NCBI GenBank assembly: GCA_029432795.1
Contig: JARNMJ010000026.1
Coordinates: forward strand, 1-59,190
DNA: 59,190 nucleotides
Source of the DNA: Pontiellaceae bacterium B12219
GTDB taxonomy: Bacteria; Verrucomicrobiota; Kiritimatiellia; Kiritimatiellales; Pontiellaceae
Reading direction: 5' to 3'
In this document: positions 8,428 through 17,075 of the stretch, piece after piece
Numbering within the stretch: position 1 is the stretch's first letter
How the letters are laid out: each line of letters opens with the position of its first letter
Notes under the pieces: model-generated
The model's input: the letters and a program-made list of their open reading frames with translations, nothing else
What the model was told of the DNA's origin: nothing
Database searches by the model: none
Program-made: the position numbers and the translations under genes

Positions 8428-9357
8428 TTATTCCCCAATTTCCACTGCGCGTAATTTTGCCGAACGCGAACGTGGATTCACGGCCTGTTCCTCTTCCGTT
8501 GCCGTCAACGGTTTTTTCCAGACCCAGGCAATCGCCGGATCTTCATAAATTCGTTTCACGCCGCCCTGCTGCAGCGATTCCTCCCGCGGCACATGCCGAC
8601 TGAACAGCTGTTTCACCAGCCGGTCTTCCAGACTATGAAAGGTCAGCACCACAATTCGTCCGCCTTCCACCACCCGGTCCAGCATCGTTTCCAGCACCCG
8701 TTCAATACCCGCCAATTCATCGTTCACCGCCATGCGCAAGGCCTGAAACGTTTGCGTGGCCGGATGCGTTTTTTTACCTTTCCGCCCCCCCTTGGCCCGC
8801 TCCACAATGGCAGCCAGCTGCAACGTGGTTTCAATTCGGTTTTTTCCGCGCGCGTCAACAATGGCCCGCGCAATGCGGCGCGAGGCTTTGTCTTCGCCAT
8901 ACCGATAAATCAGATCGGCGAGCTCCTGCTCCGGCGCGGTATTCACCAGTTCGCCGGCCGTCTGACCGGAGGTCTGATCCATCCGCATATCAATCGGCGC
9001 GTCCTGCTGAAAACTGAATCCGCGCTCGGCAATATCCAGCTGGAAGGAACTGACCCCCAAATCCAGCAACAGACCATTCACCTGCCCGATGCCGAGGCGG
9101 TCGAGCTGCGCAGCCATATTTGCATAGTTATCGTGAACCAGTTCCACGCGTTTTCCTTCTTCGCTTTTCAGCTTACCTTTCACCCGTTCAATCGCATCAA
9201 TATCGCGGTCAAAGCCAATCAGCATGCCATCGGTATCGAGTTGCTTGAAGATTTCCGCCGAGTGCCCGCCATTACCCAGCGTCCCATCCACATAAATTCC
9301 TTTCGGATCTGTGATGAGCGCCTCAAGGCATTCATTAAGCATGACGGGAATGTGCAC
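8428..9357 (-). CDS. rsmH: 16S rRNA (cytosine-1402-N4) methyltransferase RsmH
   Basis: RsmH (MraW) methylates C1402 of 16S rRNA using S-adenosylmethionine. The 309-residue protein opens with HIPVMLNECLEAL and the SAM-binding DGTLGNGGHSAEI. It contains LLLDLGVSSFQLD and FHSLEDRLVK, all standard family motifs. The start is GTG at 9357, preceded by AAGGAA with 7 bases spacing. The first base of this GTG is the last base of a TAG that ends a dubious 66-codon frame upstream. It directly precedes ftsL. Confidence 0.95.
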   Translation of the reverse strand: MHIPVMLNECLEALITDPKGIYVDGTLGNGGHSAEIFKQLDTDGMLIGFDRDIDAIERVKGKLKSEEGKRVELVHDNYANMAAQLDRLGIGQVNGLLLDLGVSSFQLDIAERGFSFQQDAPIDMRMDQTSGQTAGELVNTAPEQELADLIYRYGEDKASRRIARAIVDARGKNRIETTLQLAAIVERAKGGRKGKKTHPATQTFQALRMAVNDELAGIERVLETMLDRVVEGGRIVVLTFHSLEDRLVKQLFSRHVPREESLQQGGVKRIYEDPAIAWVWKKPLTATEEEQAVNPRSRSAKLRAVEIGE

Positions 9358-9557
9358 TAGATTCCTTTTCCAAGGGTTGGAAACTCGTCGTTTTGCACCT
9401 GTTCACGTCCGAAGCACCAGTGCTTCCGACTTCCGTGAAGACAGGAAAAAAGATGACCGCTGTTAACCATCGCCAGGCTGAATACGCGCTCCCTATCCCG
9501 CGAATGATCAACCGACCGCGAATAACTTAAATATCGTGCAACATCCAACATGCTCAT
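9357..9557 (-). CDS. Doubtful 66-codon ORF between mraZ and rsmH
   Basis: A frame opens with ATG at 9557 behind AGAGGG (about 8 bases upstream) and ends with a TAG that shares one base with the rsmH GTG start. That arrangement suggests coupling. Against it, the predicted peptide is rich in Ser, Arg and His and resembles no domain. Nearly a fifth of the frame is a hairpin (9408-9429, CGAAGCAC / GTGCTTCC arms) plus a 15-bp palindrome (9368-9382). The stretch is more likely a repeat-bearing spacer or leader than a gene. Confidence 0.22.
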   Translation of the reverse strand: MSMLDVARYLSYSRSVDHSRDRERVFSLAMVNSGHLFSCLHGSRKHWCFGREQVQNDEFPTLGKGI

Positions 9558-9586
9558 GCTTGTCCCTCTTCCTTTGGTAATCCCTT

Positions 9587-10042
9587 TTAATATCCACCAA
9601 AAAATACATTTTCCGCCGCGGACGATTCCTGCGGCAGCGCCAAATCAAAATTTTCCGCACTCCACAACTCAATGCGGGTCAGTGCTCCTACCAATACCAG
9701 CTGATCCTTCACCTCTATATGGGCCAGCAGGTTATCGCCAATCCGTATGCGCCCCTGCGTGTCCCAAACCAGCATATCCGCGCCCGCTGTAATGGACCGG
9801 ATCGCCTGCTGATCGTTTGCGTCCATACTTCCGCCGGTTCGCAACGCATCCAGACGACGCATCATTTCAGCGGCCGTATAAAGATAGAGGCACTTTTCTT
9901 CCGGGTGCGGGAAAGCGAAGAGCTGATTCGAGTCACCCGTCAGATTTCGCCACGCAGATGGAAAAATCATACGACGCTTGGCATCAAGGGAATGCGTAAA
10001 CGATCCCACGAACAGTGCCGATGTATTTTGAGTAACAGTCAT
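9587..10042 (-). CDS. mraZ: Transcriptional regulator MraZ
   Basis: MraZ is the DNA-binding regulator that usually heads the division and cell-wall cluster and represses its promoter. The 151-residue protein has two SpoVT/AbrB-like halves. The first includes the signature SFTHSLDAKRRMIFPSAW (about residues 12-29). The second contains DTQGRIRIGDNLLAHIEV. The ATG at 10042 is chosen because GGAGGCGAAGGA precedes it and because MraZ proteins start just before this motif. An upstream in-frame start at 10096 would add an unlikely extension. It is the first gene of the minus-strand cluster. Confidence 0.93.
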   Translation of the reverse strand: MTVTQNTSALFVGSFTHSLDAKRRMIFPSAWRNLTGDSNQLFAFPHPEEKCLYLYTAAEMMRRLDALRTGGSMDANDQQAIRSITAGADMLVWDTQGRIRIGDNLLAHIEVKDQLVLVGALTRIELWSAENFDLALPQESSAAENVFFGGY

Positions 10043-10630
10043 TCCTTCGCCTCCACTTAACTCCCTTTCATGGGATTTTATGCCACCATTGATCACACAA
10101 CGTCAACGGCATTCACCTATTATTTTCAGTAATTTCACGGGAATTGGATCGAATCTAAAAACCAGAAGGCGTAATCCCACAAATGGGCAAAAACCCCACC
10201 GGCCTCCCCCAGCGAGAGAAAACAGTGTAAAAATGAGGAGCACATCCCGCCGGAACCACCCCATCAATCGGTACAATTTCAGCGATGATTCCCCGATTTT
10301 TCCCAGGGGCCCGACTTTATCCGCTGCACATTTTTCCGCGCAAAACCGCACCTCCTGAACTTTCGGAAGAAATGCTGATTTTCCGGGCGCCAAACAAAAT
10401 AAATACGGGGTTGCCCAAAACCATTATACTTGGCTTATTTCCTAAGAAATATGGGAATTAATACGATGCAAAAATACCTATATACGAGGTTGATGATAAA
10501 AATTGTTAGATTTAGGTATTTTAATGCTGAAATGCTCATAACTCTGTGATTTATATTGCCCTATCTAAGGCAAATCCTGTTAACACGGGGTATATTTCCC
10601 CCTTAACATAGGGGCCAATGGAGAAATAGA
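10043..10630. other. Divergent spacer between mraZ and the flavin/iron-sulfur oxidoreductase
   Basis: This stretch of 588 bases has no convincing gene. The mraZ-proximal half is GC-rich. On the minus strand it carries three TGGGN words at 10175-10211 that vaguely recall MraZ boxes. The half nearer 10631 is AT-rich (10430-10560), with candidate promoter words such as TTGATG at 10490-10495. A short dyad TTGCC-N8-GGCAA lies at about 10556-10573. The divergent promoters of both operons must lie here. None is strong enough to name. Confidence 0.5.
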
Positions 10631-12421
10631 GTGAAGCCAACCGACACGAACGACCCGGAATACTTCCATAAAGTGGTTGATTGCCAATACGCCTGCCCGG
10701 CACACACACCCGTCCCGGAATACATTCGCTTAATTGCGGCCGGGAAATATTCAGAAGCCTATATGGTGAACTGGGAATCCAATGTTTTTCCAGGAATTCT
10801 GGGCCGAACCTGCGACCGCCCGTGCGAACCGGCATGCCGTCGCGGACGAATTGAAGAAAAACCGGTGGCCATCTGTCGACTCAAACGCGTATGTGCCGAT
10901 AAAAAAGAAGATATCAAAAACCTGCTCCCCGAAATTCCAAAGGAGAAAAACGGCTTCAAACTCGCCATCATCGGAGCCGGTCCTTCCGCGCTGACGGTCG
11001 CTCGCGACCTGATGCCGATGGGATATGAAATCGACCTCTTTGAAGCAACCGATAAAGCCGGCGGTTTTATGCGCCAGCAAATCCCCTCTTTCCGACTCCC
11101 TGAAAAGGTGATCGACGAAGAAACCGGCTATATTCTCGATATGGGGGTTAATGCTCATTTCAACACGCGCGTTGAAAGCATGAAGGAATTACTGAGCAAA
11201 AATTATGACGCCGTCTTTGTTGGCACCGGCGCACCGACCGGACGCCAGCTTAAACTCCCGGGTTTCGAACAGGATCAGGGAAAGAGTATTCAAGTCGGCG
11301 TTGAGTGGCTGGCCCAGGTCGCCTTCGGTCATGTTACCGAAACCCCGAAAGACGTTATTGTAATCGGCGGCGGAAACACCGCAATGGATTGCTGCCGGAC
11401 CGCTCTGCGCCTGGGCGCAAAAAATGTTAAAGTACTTCTGCGCACCCCCATCTCTGCCATGGTGGCCTCTCCCTGGGAAATCGAAGACACCCTGGCGGAA
11501 GGAATTCCAATCCTCGAAAATCATAATCCGCTGGAATACATTGTTGAAGACGGCGTGCTTAAAGCGATGAAGTTTGAGCTCATCGAATACTCTATTTCGG
11601 AAGACGGACGCGAAGTATTCACCCCTACCGGACAATTTGAAACCATCGACTGCAGTCTGGTGCTGCTGGCGATCGGACAGGCCAATGCCTTCCCCTGGAT
11701 CGAACGGGACCTGGGCATTGAATTCAATAAAGTCGGACTGGCCGTAGTCGACGATGTCACCTTCCAATCCACTCTTCCGAAAGTGTTCTTCGGAGGCGAC
11801 GCCGCGTTTGGGCCGAAAAATATTATTACTGCGGTGGCTCAAGGCCATCAGGCAGCCATTTCAATCGACCTGTTCCTGCAAGGGAAAGAACTCGAGGTAC
11901 GCCCGGACCCGAGCACCAATCTGCTCAGCCAGAAAATGAGTATTCACGATTGGAGTTACGCCAGCATGGTTACCGAGGAACGGCGTCATCTGGTGCCCCA
12001 CGTGGATATGGAAGAAGCCATCAACAGCCATACCCTGGAAGTTGAACTCGGCTTTGATGCCCCCACGGCACTCGGAGAAGCGGAGCGCTGCCTGAACTGC
12101 GATGTTGAAACGGTTTTCACCGCCGATAAATGTATTGAGTGCGATGCGTGTATCGACATTTGCCCGGTGGACTGCCTGAATTTCAGCACCAACGGCGAAG
12201 AAGCCGATCTTCGGCGCAACCTGCACATCCCGGCCCTGAATCTGGCTCAACCCATCTTTGTTTCAGAACATCTGCAAACCGGCCGGGTGATGGTCAAGGA
12301 TGAAGATGTCTGCCTTCATTGCGGACTCTGCGCCGAACGCTGCCCGACATCCGCGTGGGATATGCACAAATTCCTCTACATTTCTCCAAAGGCGTACACT
12401 TCGAACCAACCCAAGGCCTAA
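10631..12421 (+). CDS. GltD-like NAD(P)H:ferredoxin-type FAD/4Fe-4S oxidoreductase
   Basis: The 596-residue protein carries an N-terminal iron-sulfur helical domain (CQYACPAHTPVPEYI; GRTCDRPCEPACRRG). Next comes an FAD-binding Rossmann motif IIGAGPSALTVARDL near 115, then an NAD(P)-binding motif VIGGGNTAMDCCRTALRLGA near 250. Two C-terminal 4Fe-4S clusters follow (CIECDACIDICP and CLHCGLCAERCP). This is the plan of the glutamate synthase small subunit/NfnB group with an added bacterial ferredoxin domain. It precedes korA and korB by a short gap. It probably passes electrons between the 2-oxoacid oxidoreductase's ferredoxin and NAD(P)H in the cytoplasm. Start is GTG with GGAG about 10 bases upstream. 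The electron partner is inferred. Confidence 0.85.
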   Translation: MKPTDTNDPEYFHKVVDCQYACPAHTPVPEYIRLIAAGKYSEAYMVNWESNVFPGILGRTCDRPCEPACRRGRIEEKPVAICRLKRVCADKKEDIKNLLPEIPKEKNGFKLAIIGAGPSALTVARDLMPMGYEIDLFEATDKAGGFMRQQIPSFRLPEKVIDEETGYILDMGVNAHFNTRVESMKELLSKNYDAVFVGTGAPTGRQLKLPGFEQDQGKSIQVGVEWLAQVAFGHVTETPKDVIVIGGGNTAMDCCRTALRLGAKNVKVLLRTPISAMVASPWEIEDTLAEGIPILENHNPLEYIVEDGVLKAMKFELIEYSISEDGREVFTPTGQFETIDCSLVLLAIGQANAFPWIERDLGIEFNKVGLAVVDDVTFQSTLPKVFFGGDAAFGPKNIITAVAQGHQAAISIDLFLQGKELEVRPDPSTNLLSQKMSIHDWSYASMVTEERRHLVPHVDMEEAINSHTLEVELGFDAPTALGEAERCLNCDVETVFTADKCIECDACIDICPVDCLNFSTNGEEADLRRNLHIPALNLAQPIFVSEHLQTGRVMVKDEDVCLHCGLCAERCPTSAWDMHKFLYISPKAYTSNQPKA

Positions 12422-12473
12422 TTCAACTCTTCAAAACCGCTTCCAACCACTGGAAGCGAAACAGGATCAATCC

Positions 12474-14321
12474 ATGAAACGTGATATTGTCGTCAATAAG
12501 TTTGTCATCAAGTTCGCAAACATCAACGGAACCGGTTCGGCCAGCGCTAACAAGCTTTTTGCCAAAGCGATCTTCCGGCTGGGCGTTCCGATCAGTCCGA
12601 AGAACATCTTTCCCTCCAATATTCAGGGCCTGCCCACCTGGTACGAAGTCCGGGTCAATGAAAACGGATTCCTCGGGCGCCGCGGCGGCATCGACATCAT
12701 GGTGGCCATGAATCCCCAGAGTATGGAGCGCGATATTAAAGAACTCGATAAAGGCGGATACTTTATCTACGACAACACCAAAGGCATTCCGCCCGAACTG
12801 ATGCGCGATGATATTGATATCATCGGACTCCCGCTCACCGACGCGTGCCGGAAGATGTACGATGACCCCCGCAAACGTCAGCTCTTCAGAAATGTCATGT
12901 ATGTCGGAGCACTGGCCGCACTTCTCGATATGGAAAAAGAAATTTTCCATCAGCTCATTTCTGATCAGTTCAGAGGTAAAACGAAGCTGATTGAACCGAA
13001 CATCCAGGCCTTGGAAGCTGGCTACAATCTTGCGAAAGAAACATATAACTGCCCGATTTCCTACCGCATCGAACGCCGCGACAATGTCGGAAATAAAATC
13101 CTGATCGACGGCAATGAAGCCTGCGGTCTGGGCGCAGTCTACGGAGGTGCAACGGTTTCCGCCTGGTATCCGATCACCCCTTCCACATCGGTGATCGACA
13201 ACTTCGCACGGTATGTCCGCAAATTCCGTATGGATCCGGAAACCGGGCAGAAAAACTATGCCATCGTACAGGCCGAAGACGAGCTCGCGGCAATCGGCAT
13301 GGTGATCGGCGCTTCCTGGAACGGCGCCCGTGCATTTACCGCCACCAGCGGACCGGGCCTCTCCCTGATGAACGAATTTCTCGGACTCGCCTACTTTGCC
13401 GAAATTCCCACGGTCCTGATCGATGTGCAGCGGGCCGGCCCCTCAACCGGTATGCCGACGCGCACCCAGCAATCGGATGTATTGGCAGCGGCCTACGCCT
13501 CCCACGGAGATACGAAACACATCTGCCTATACCCTTCCACCCCTAAGGAATGTTTTGAATACACGGCAACAGCATTTGATCTTGCGGAACGATTCCAGAC
13601 CCCTGTGCTGGTGATGTCTGATCTCGACCTGGGCATGAACGACAATATGTCTGAGCCGATGGAATGGGCGCCTGACCGCACCTACGACCGCGGAAAAGTA
13701 CACACCCGGGAAGATCTTGAAAATTTAACGGAGCGGTACGGCCGCTATCAGGATGTTGACGGCGACGGCATCCCCTATCGCACCTATCCCGGAACGCATC
13801 CGACCAAAGGCGCCTTTTTCACCCGCGGAACATCCAAAGATGAATTCGCGATTTATACCGAAATCGGCGGAAAATATATTGAGAATATGGACCGGCTTCA
13901 GAAAAAGTGGAAAACTGCGGCCAACACGGTCCCGAAGCCCATCATCCGGAAAACAGCAAAACCCTGCACCATCGGGGTCATCCACTACGGAACCTCCGAA
14001 GCCTCCACTCTCGAAGCTCTGCATCACCTGAACAGCCTGCATGGAATCTCACTGGACAGCATGGGTATTCAGGCATTTCCATTTTCCGACGAAGTGGAAC
14101 AGTTCATCAATGAACATGAATACGTCTTTGTGGTGGAACAAAACCGCGATGCCCAGATGCGCACGTTACTGATTAACGAGTTCGATTTTGAACCCGATCG
14201 TCTGGTCCCATTGCTGCACTACGACGGAAGCCCGATTACCGCCCGCTACATTCGCCATGAAATCCGTGACTGGATTCTGCAGACCACCACCTCTCCGCGC
14301 CGCCGTAGCCGTTTCTATTAA
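12474..14321 (+). CDS. korA: 2-oxoacid:ferredoxin oxidoreductase, fused gamma-alpha subunit
   Basis: The protein has 615 residues. Residues 1-190 form the gamma (CoA-related) domain, beginning KFANINGTGSASANKLFAKA and including FPSNIQGLPTWYEVRV. The alpha pyrimidine-binding domain follows, with YPITPSTSVIDNFA and TATSGPGLSLMNEFLGLA. It joins KorB to oxidise a 2-oxoacid (most likely 2-oxoglutarate or a branched-chain oxoacid) to acyl-CoA and reduce ferredoxin, a typical anaerobe reaction. ATG at 12474 is chosen as the first residue of the conserved domain. A longer frame from 12300 overlaps the previous gene. The spacer upstream carries a 15-bp palindrome (12441-12455). Confidence 0.9.
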   Translation: MKRDIVVNKFVIKFANINGTGSASANKLFAKAIFRLGVPISPKNIFPSNIQGLPTWYEVRVNENGFLGRRGGIDIMVAMNPQSMERDIKELDKGGYFIYDNTKGIPPELMRDDIDIIGLPLTDACRKMYDDPRKRQLFRNVMYVGALAALLDMEKEIFHQLISDQFRGKTKLIEPNIQALEAGYNLAKETYNCPISYRIERRDNVGNKILIDGNEACGLGAVYGGATVSAWYPITPSTSVIDNFARYVRKFRMDPETGQKNYAIVQAEDELAAIGMVIGASWNGARAFTATSGPGLSLMNEFLGLAYFAEIPTVLIDVQRAGPSTGMPTRTQQSDVLAAAYASHGDTKHICLYPSTPKECFEYTATAFDLAERFQTPVLVMSDLDLGMNDNMSEPMEWAPDRTYDRGKVHTREDLENLTERYGRYQDVDGDGIPYRTYPGTHPTKGAFFTRGTSKDEFAIYTEIGGKYIENMDRLQKKWKTAANTVPKPIIRKTAKPCTIGVIHYGTSEASTLEALHHLNSLHGISLDSMGIQAFPFSDEVEQFINEHEYVFVVEQNRDAQMRTLLINEFDFEPDRLVPLLHYDGSPITARYIRHEIRDWILQTTTSPRRRSRFY

Positions 14322-14347
14322 TCCGGAGCATCAATCAGGAAAATATT

Positions 14348-15400
14348 ATGAGTTATAAAATTCCAACCTTCCGCCATCCAAACCTCCCGAAGAACGATCT
14401 GGGCTATACCACGAAAGACTACGAGGGTGCCGTTTCCACACTGTGTGCCGGTTGCGGACATGACTCCATCAGCGCAGCCATCATTGAGGCCTGTTTTGAA
14501 ATGTCGATTGAACCGCATCGGGTTGCCAAACTTTCCGGCATCGGCTGTTCCTCTAAAACCCCGACCTATTTCCTCGGCAACTCGCACGGCTTCAACTCTG
14601 TTCACGGACGTATGCCTTCGGTTGCAACCGGCGCGAATATGGCCAACCGCAACCTGCTCTATATCGGTGTCTCCGGCGACGGCGACACCGCGTCCATCGG
14701 CATGGGCCAGTTTGTTCATGCGGTACGCCGCAATGTAAATATGGTGTACATTTGCGAAAACAACGGGGTGTACGGACTGACCAAAGGTCAGGACTCTGCA
14801 ACCACCGACCTCGGCTCCACCTCGAAAAAGGGCGAACCGAATCCGCTGGAGCCGATTGACCTCTGCTCTATTGCCCTGCAGTTGGGAGCAACCTTTGTGG
14901 CCAACAGCTTCTCCGGCGATAAACATCAGCTGATCCCGATCATCCAGGCGGCCATTGCCCACCGGGGCTTCGCCTTCATCAACGTCATTTCGCCCTGTGT
15001 GACGTTCAACAACGTGCCCGGCTCCACCAAAGCCTACGATTATATTCGCCAGCACATGGCTTCCACCAACACGGTCGACTATGTCCCGCATGCAGAAGAA
15101 ATCACAACAGACTATCCGGAAGGCACATCTGAAAATGTTACAATGCACGACGGCTCCGTGATCAGCCTGCACAAACTGGACACCGAACATGATGTTCACA
15201 GCCGTCGTTCCGCCCTGACGATGATTAAAGATTACAAAGCTCAGGACAAAGTACTTACCGGCATTCTGTTCATGGATGAGCAATCCAAAGATATTCATGA
15301 AATCATGAATACCACAACCACCCCGCTTCGGAACCTCGGCATTTCGGAACTCTGCCCCGGCACCGAACAGCTGGAGGCCATCAACGAACTGCATCGTTAA
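14348..15400 (+). CDS. korB: 2-oxoacid:ferredoxin oxidoreductase beta subunit
   Basis: The 350-residue thiamine-diphosphate-binding partner of KorA. It has the N-terminal CAGCGHDSISAAIIEA motif, the cluster- and cofactor-adjacent GIGCSSKTPTYF, and the ThDP/Mg signature GDGDTASIGMGQF with a following ICENNGVYGLTKGQDS. A long C-terminal part includes FINVISPCVTFNN. Substrate choice cannot be read with certainty: 2-oxoglutarate and pyruvate-like acids both use this architecture. It ends just before a strong terminator at 15421, so the operon is the flavoprotein, korA and korB. Confidence 0.9.
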   Translation: MSYKIPTFRHPNLPKNDLGYTTKDYEGAVSTLCAGCGHDSISAAIIEACFEMSIEPHRVAKLSGIGCSSKTPTYFLGNSHGFNSVHGRMPSVATGANMANRNLLYIGVSGDGDTASIGMGQFVHAVRRNVNMVYICENNGVYGLTKGQDSATTDLGSTSKKGEPNPLEPIDLCSIALQLGATFVANSFSGDKHQLIPIIQAAIAHRGFAFINVISPCVTFNNVPGSTKAYDYIRQHMASTNTVDYVPHAEEITTDYPEGTSENVTMHDGSVISLHKLDTEHDVHSRRSALTMIKDYKAQDKVLTGILFMDEQSKDIHEIMNTTTTPLRNLGISELCPGTEQLEAINELHR

Positions 15401-15420
15401 TGCCACACTCCACAGGAATG

Positions 15421-15449
15421 AAAAAAGGCTGCCATCAGGCAGCCTTTTT
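15421..15449. terminator. Bidirectional terminator between korB and lysS
   Basis: A perfect 12-bp stem (AAAAAGGCTGCC / GGCAGCCTTTTT) with loop ATCA. There is an A-run on the left and a T-run on the right, so it can stop both convergent operons. A 15-bp palindrome at 15454-15468 lies between it and the lysS stop. Confidence 0.92.
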
Positions 15450-15472
15450 CATTTTCCGAAGGTTGGAAGTTT

Positions 15473-16915
15473 TTAAACGCGCGGCTTGAGCTGCGGGAAC
15501 AGGATCACATCCCGAATCGCATCCGACCCGGTCAGCAGCATCACCAGACGATCGATGCCGATGCCCATGCCACCGGTCGGCGGCATACCGTATTCCAACG
15601 CCGCCAGAAAATCTTCGTCAATTTTCGATCCGTCACCGGCAGCCTGTTCTTCAAAACGCTTACGCTGTTCAATCGGGTTATTCAGCTCGCTGTATGCCGG
15701 AGCAATTTCTTTTCCGCCGATAATCAGCTCAAATACATCCACCAGTTCCGGATCGTCTGAACAGTGGTTTGCCAACGGAACAAGTTCCTTCGGCAAACGG
15801 GTGATAAAGGTCGGCTGAATCAGCGTACCTTCAATCGTCTTGTCGTAGATCTCATGCGTGACCTGTTTAAAGTCGGCCCCTTCTTCAATATGAACGTCCA
15901 GCTCATCAGCCTTGGCTTTTGCTTCATCAAGCGTCTTCTCAAACCAGTCGGCCCCCAGATGTTCTTTAATCAGATCATGATAGGCCACTTCCCTCCACGG
16001 CGCCGTCAGATCGATGACATTCCCCATCCACTCAAACTCCAGCTTTCCGAAAATCGTTTGTGCGAGATGCGTGAACAGACTCTGGATCAGCTCCTGCATG
16101 GTCCGCATATCACCGTAGGCCTGATAAATTTCAAGGGCCGTAAATTCCGGGTTGTGCGTGCGGTCGAGTCCTTCGTTCCGGAAATTCCGGTTCATTTCAT
16201 ATACCCGATCCATGCCGCCCACGATCAGACGTTTCAGATATAACTCCGGCGCAATTCGCATATAAACATCGGTGCTCAAGGCATTGTAACGCGCCATGAA
16301 CGGCTTCGCAGAAGCACCGCCGGCGATCTGATGCAGCATCGGGGTTTCCACTTCAAAATAGCCGCGGCCATCCAGGAAGTTACGAATTTCCTTCGTGATC
16401 TGTGTACGCTTCTTAAAGAGCTCCATCACTTCCGGATTGGAAATCAGATCCAGCGAACGCTGGCGGTAGCGGGTTTCCACATCGGTCAGTCCATGGAATT
16501 TTTCGGGAAGCGGGAGCAATGATTTCGACAGCAGCTCCCAGCTGCTTACACGGATAGTCTGCTCTTCGGTACGGGTGATGAACATTTCGCCCTCGACGCC
16601 GATAATATCGCCGAGATCGAGCAGTTTAACCGCTTCAAAAGAGGCTTCATCCAACAGGTCTTTTTTCAGCATCAGCTGAAATTTGGCTGATCCGTCGGAA
16701 ATGTGCGCAAAAGCCATTTTGCCCATCTTCCGCATGGCAACAATGCGTCCACAGCCTTTAACCACCTTGCCTTCCTCAAAATCGGCATGCAGTTTATCGA
16801 GCCGATCGGTCCGCTCAAACGCTTTTCCAAAGGCTGGAAAACCGGCCTCATTAAGCTTGTTCATATTTTCAATACGCTGTTGGCGGTATTCGTTTCCGGA
16901 CAGTTCTTCACTCAT
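15473..16915 (-). CDS. lysS: Lysyl-tRNA synthetase, class II
   Basis: This enzyme charges tRNA-Lys with lysine in the cytoplasm. The 480-residue protein has the N-terminal OB-fold tRNA-binding domain (GKVAMRKMGKMAFAHI-like region near 70) and class II motifs. Motif 1 is near FEVETPMLHQIAGGA, motif 2 reads FRNEGLDRTHNPEFT, and motif 3 GGMGIGIDRLVMLLT lies at the C-terminus. The ATG at 16915 follows AGGAGA. The longer frame to 16990 has no ribosome site. A palindrome at 16825-16839 falls in the N-terminus as P-A-F-G-K. Confidence 0.96.
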   Translation of the reverse strand: MSEELSGNEYRQQRIENMNKLNEAGFPAFGKAFERTDRLDKLHADFEEGKVVKGCGRIVAMRKMGKMAFAHISDGSAKFQLMLKKDLLDEASFEAVKLLDLGDIIGVEGEMFITRTEEQTIRVSSWELLSKSLLPLPEKFHGLTDVETRYRQRSLDLISNPEVMELFKKRTQITKEIRNFLDGRGYFEVETPMLHQIAGGASAKPFMARYNALSTDVYMRIAPELYLKRLIVGGMDRVYEMNRNFRNEGLDRTHNPEFTALEIYQAYGDMRTMQELIQSLFTHLAQTIFGKLEFEWMGNVIDLTAPWREVAYHDLIKEHLGADWFEKTLDEAKAKADELDVHIEEGADFKQVTHEIYDKTIEGTLIQPTFITRLPKELVPLANHCSDDPELVDVFELIIGGKEIAPAYSELNNPIEQRKRFEEQAAGDGSKIDEDFLAALEYGMPPTGGMGIGIDRLVMLLTGSDAIRDVILFPQLKPRV

Positions 16916-16984
16916 GATATTCTCCTGAAAAATTGGCCGCGAACCATAGGGTTTCGGCCCGTGCAAGTCAACCCGGCACTGGTG

Positions 16985-17062
16985 TTGCAACTGAGAAGTT
17001 TTTCACCACAGAGGCATGGAGGAACAGAGAAATTAAATACACCTCGGTGGTCTCCATGCCTC
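16985..17062. repeat. CACAGAGGCATGGAGG-type dispersed repeat
   Basis: The lysS-tsaD spacer contains CACCACAGAGGCATGGAGG near 17000 and its approximate reverse complement CCATGCCTCCGAGGTG near 17054, forming a long imperfect stem. The same style of low-complexity text (CACAAAGCCACAAAG) appears at about 1893. Such sequences are dispersed in many environmental genomes and can produce spurious ORFs. Their role is unknown. Confidence 0.55.
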
Positions 17063-17075
17063 CGAGGTGAATACC

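Noticed and set aside
10175-10211. Three TGGGN words on the minus strand upstream of mraZ
   Set aside because: MraZ boxes are evenly spaced; these are 8 and 14 bases apart, so an operator is not supported.
10103-10393. 96-codon minus-strand frame upstream of mraZ
   Set aside because: No ribosome site, no conserved motif and biased low-complexity content; it lies in the divergent promoter spacer.
14318-15406. Long antisense frame of 362 codons over korB
   Set aside because: It covers the strongly supported korB gene and has no recognised domain; it is a shadow of codon bias.
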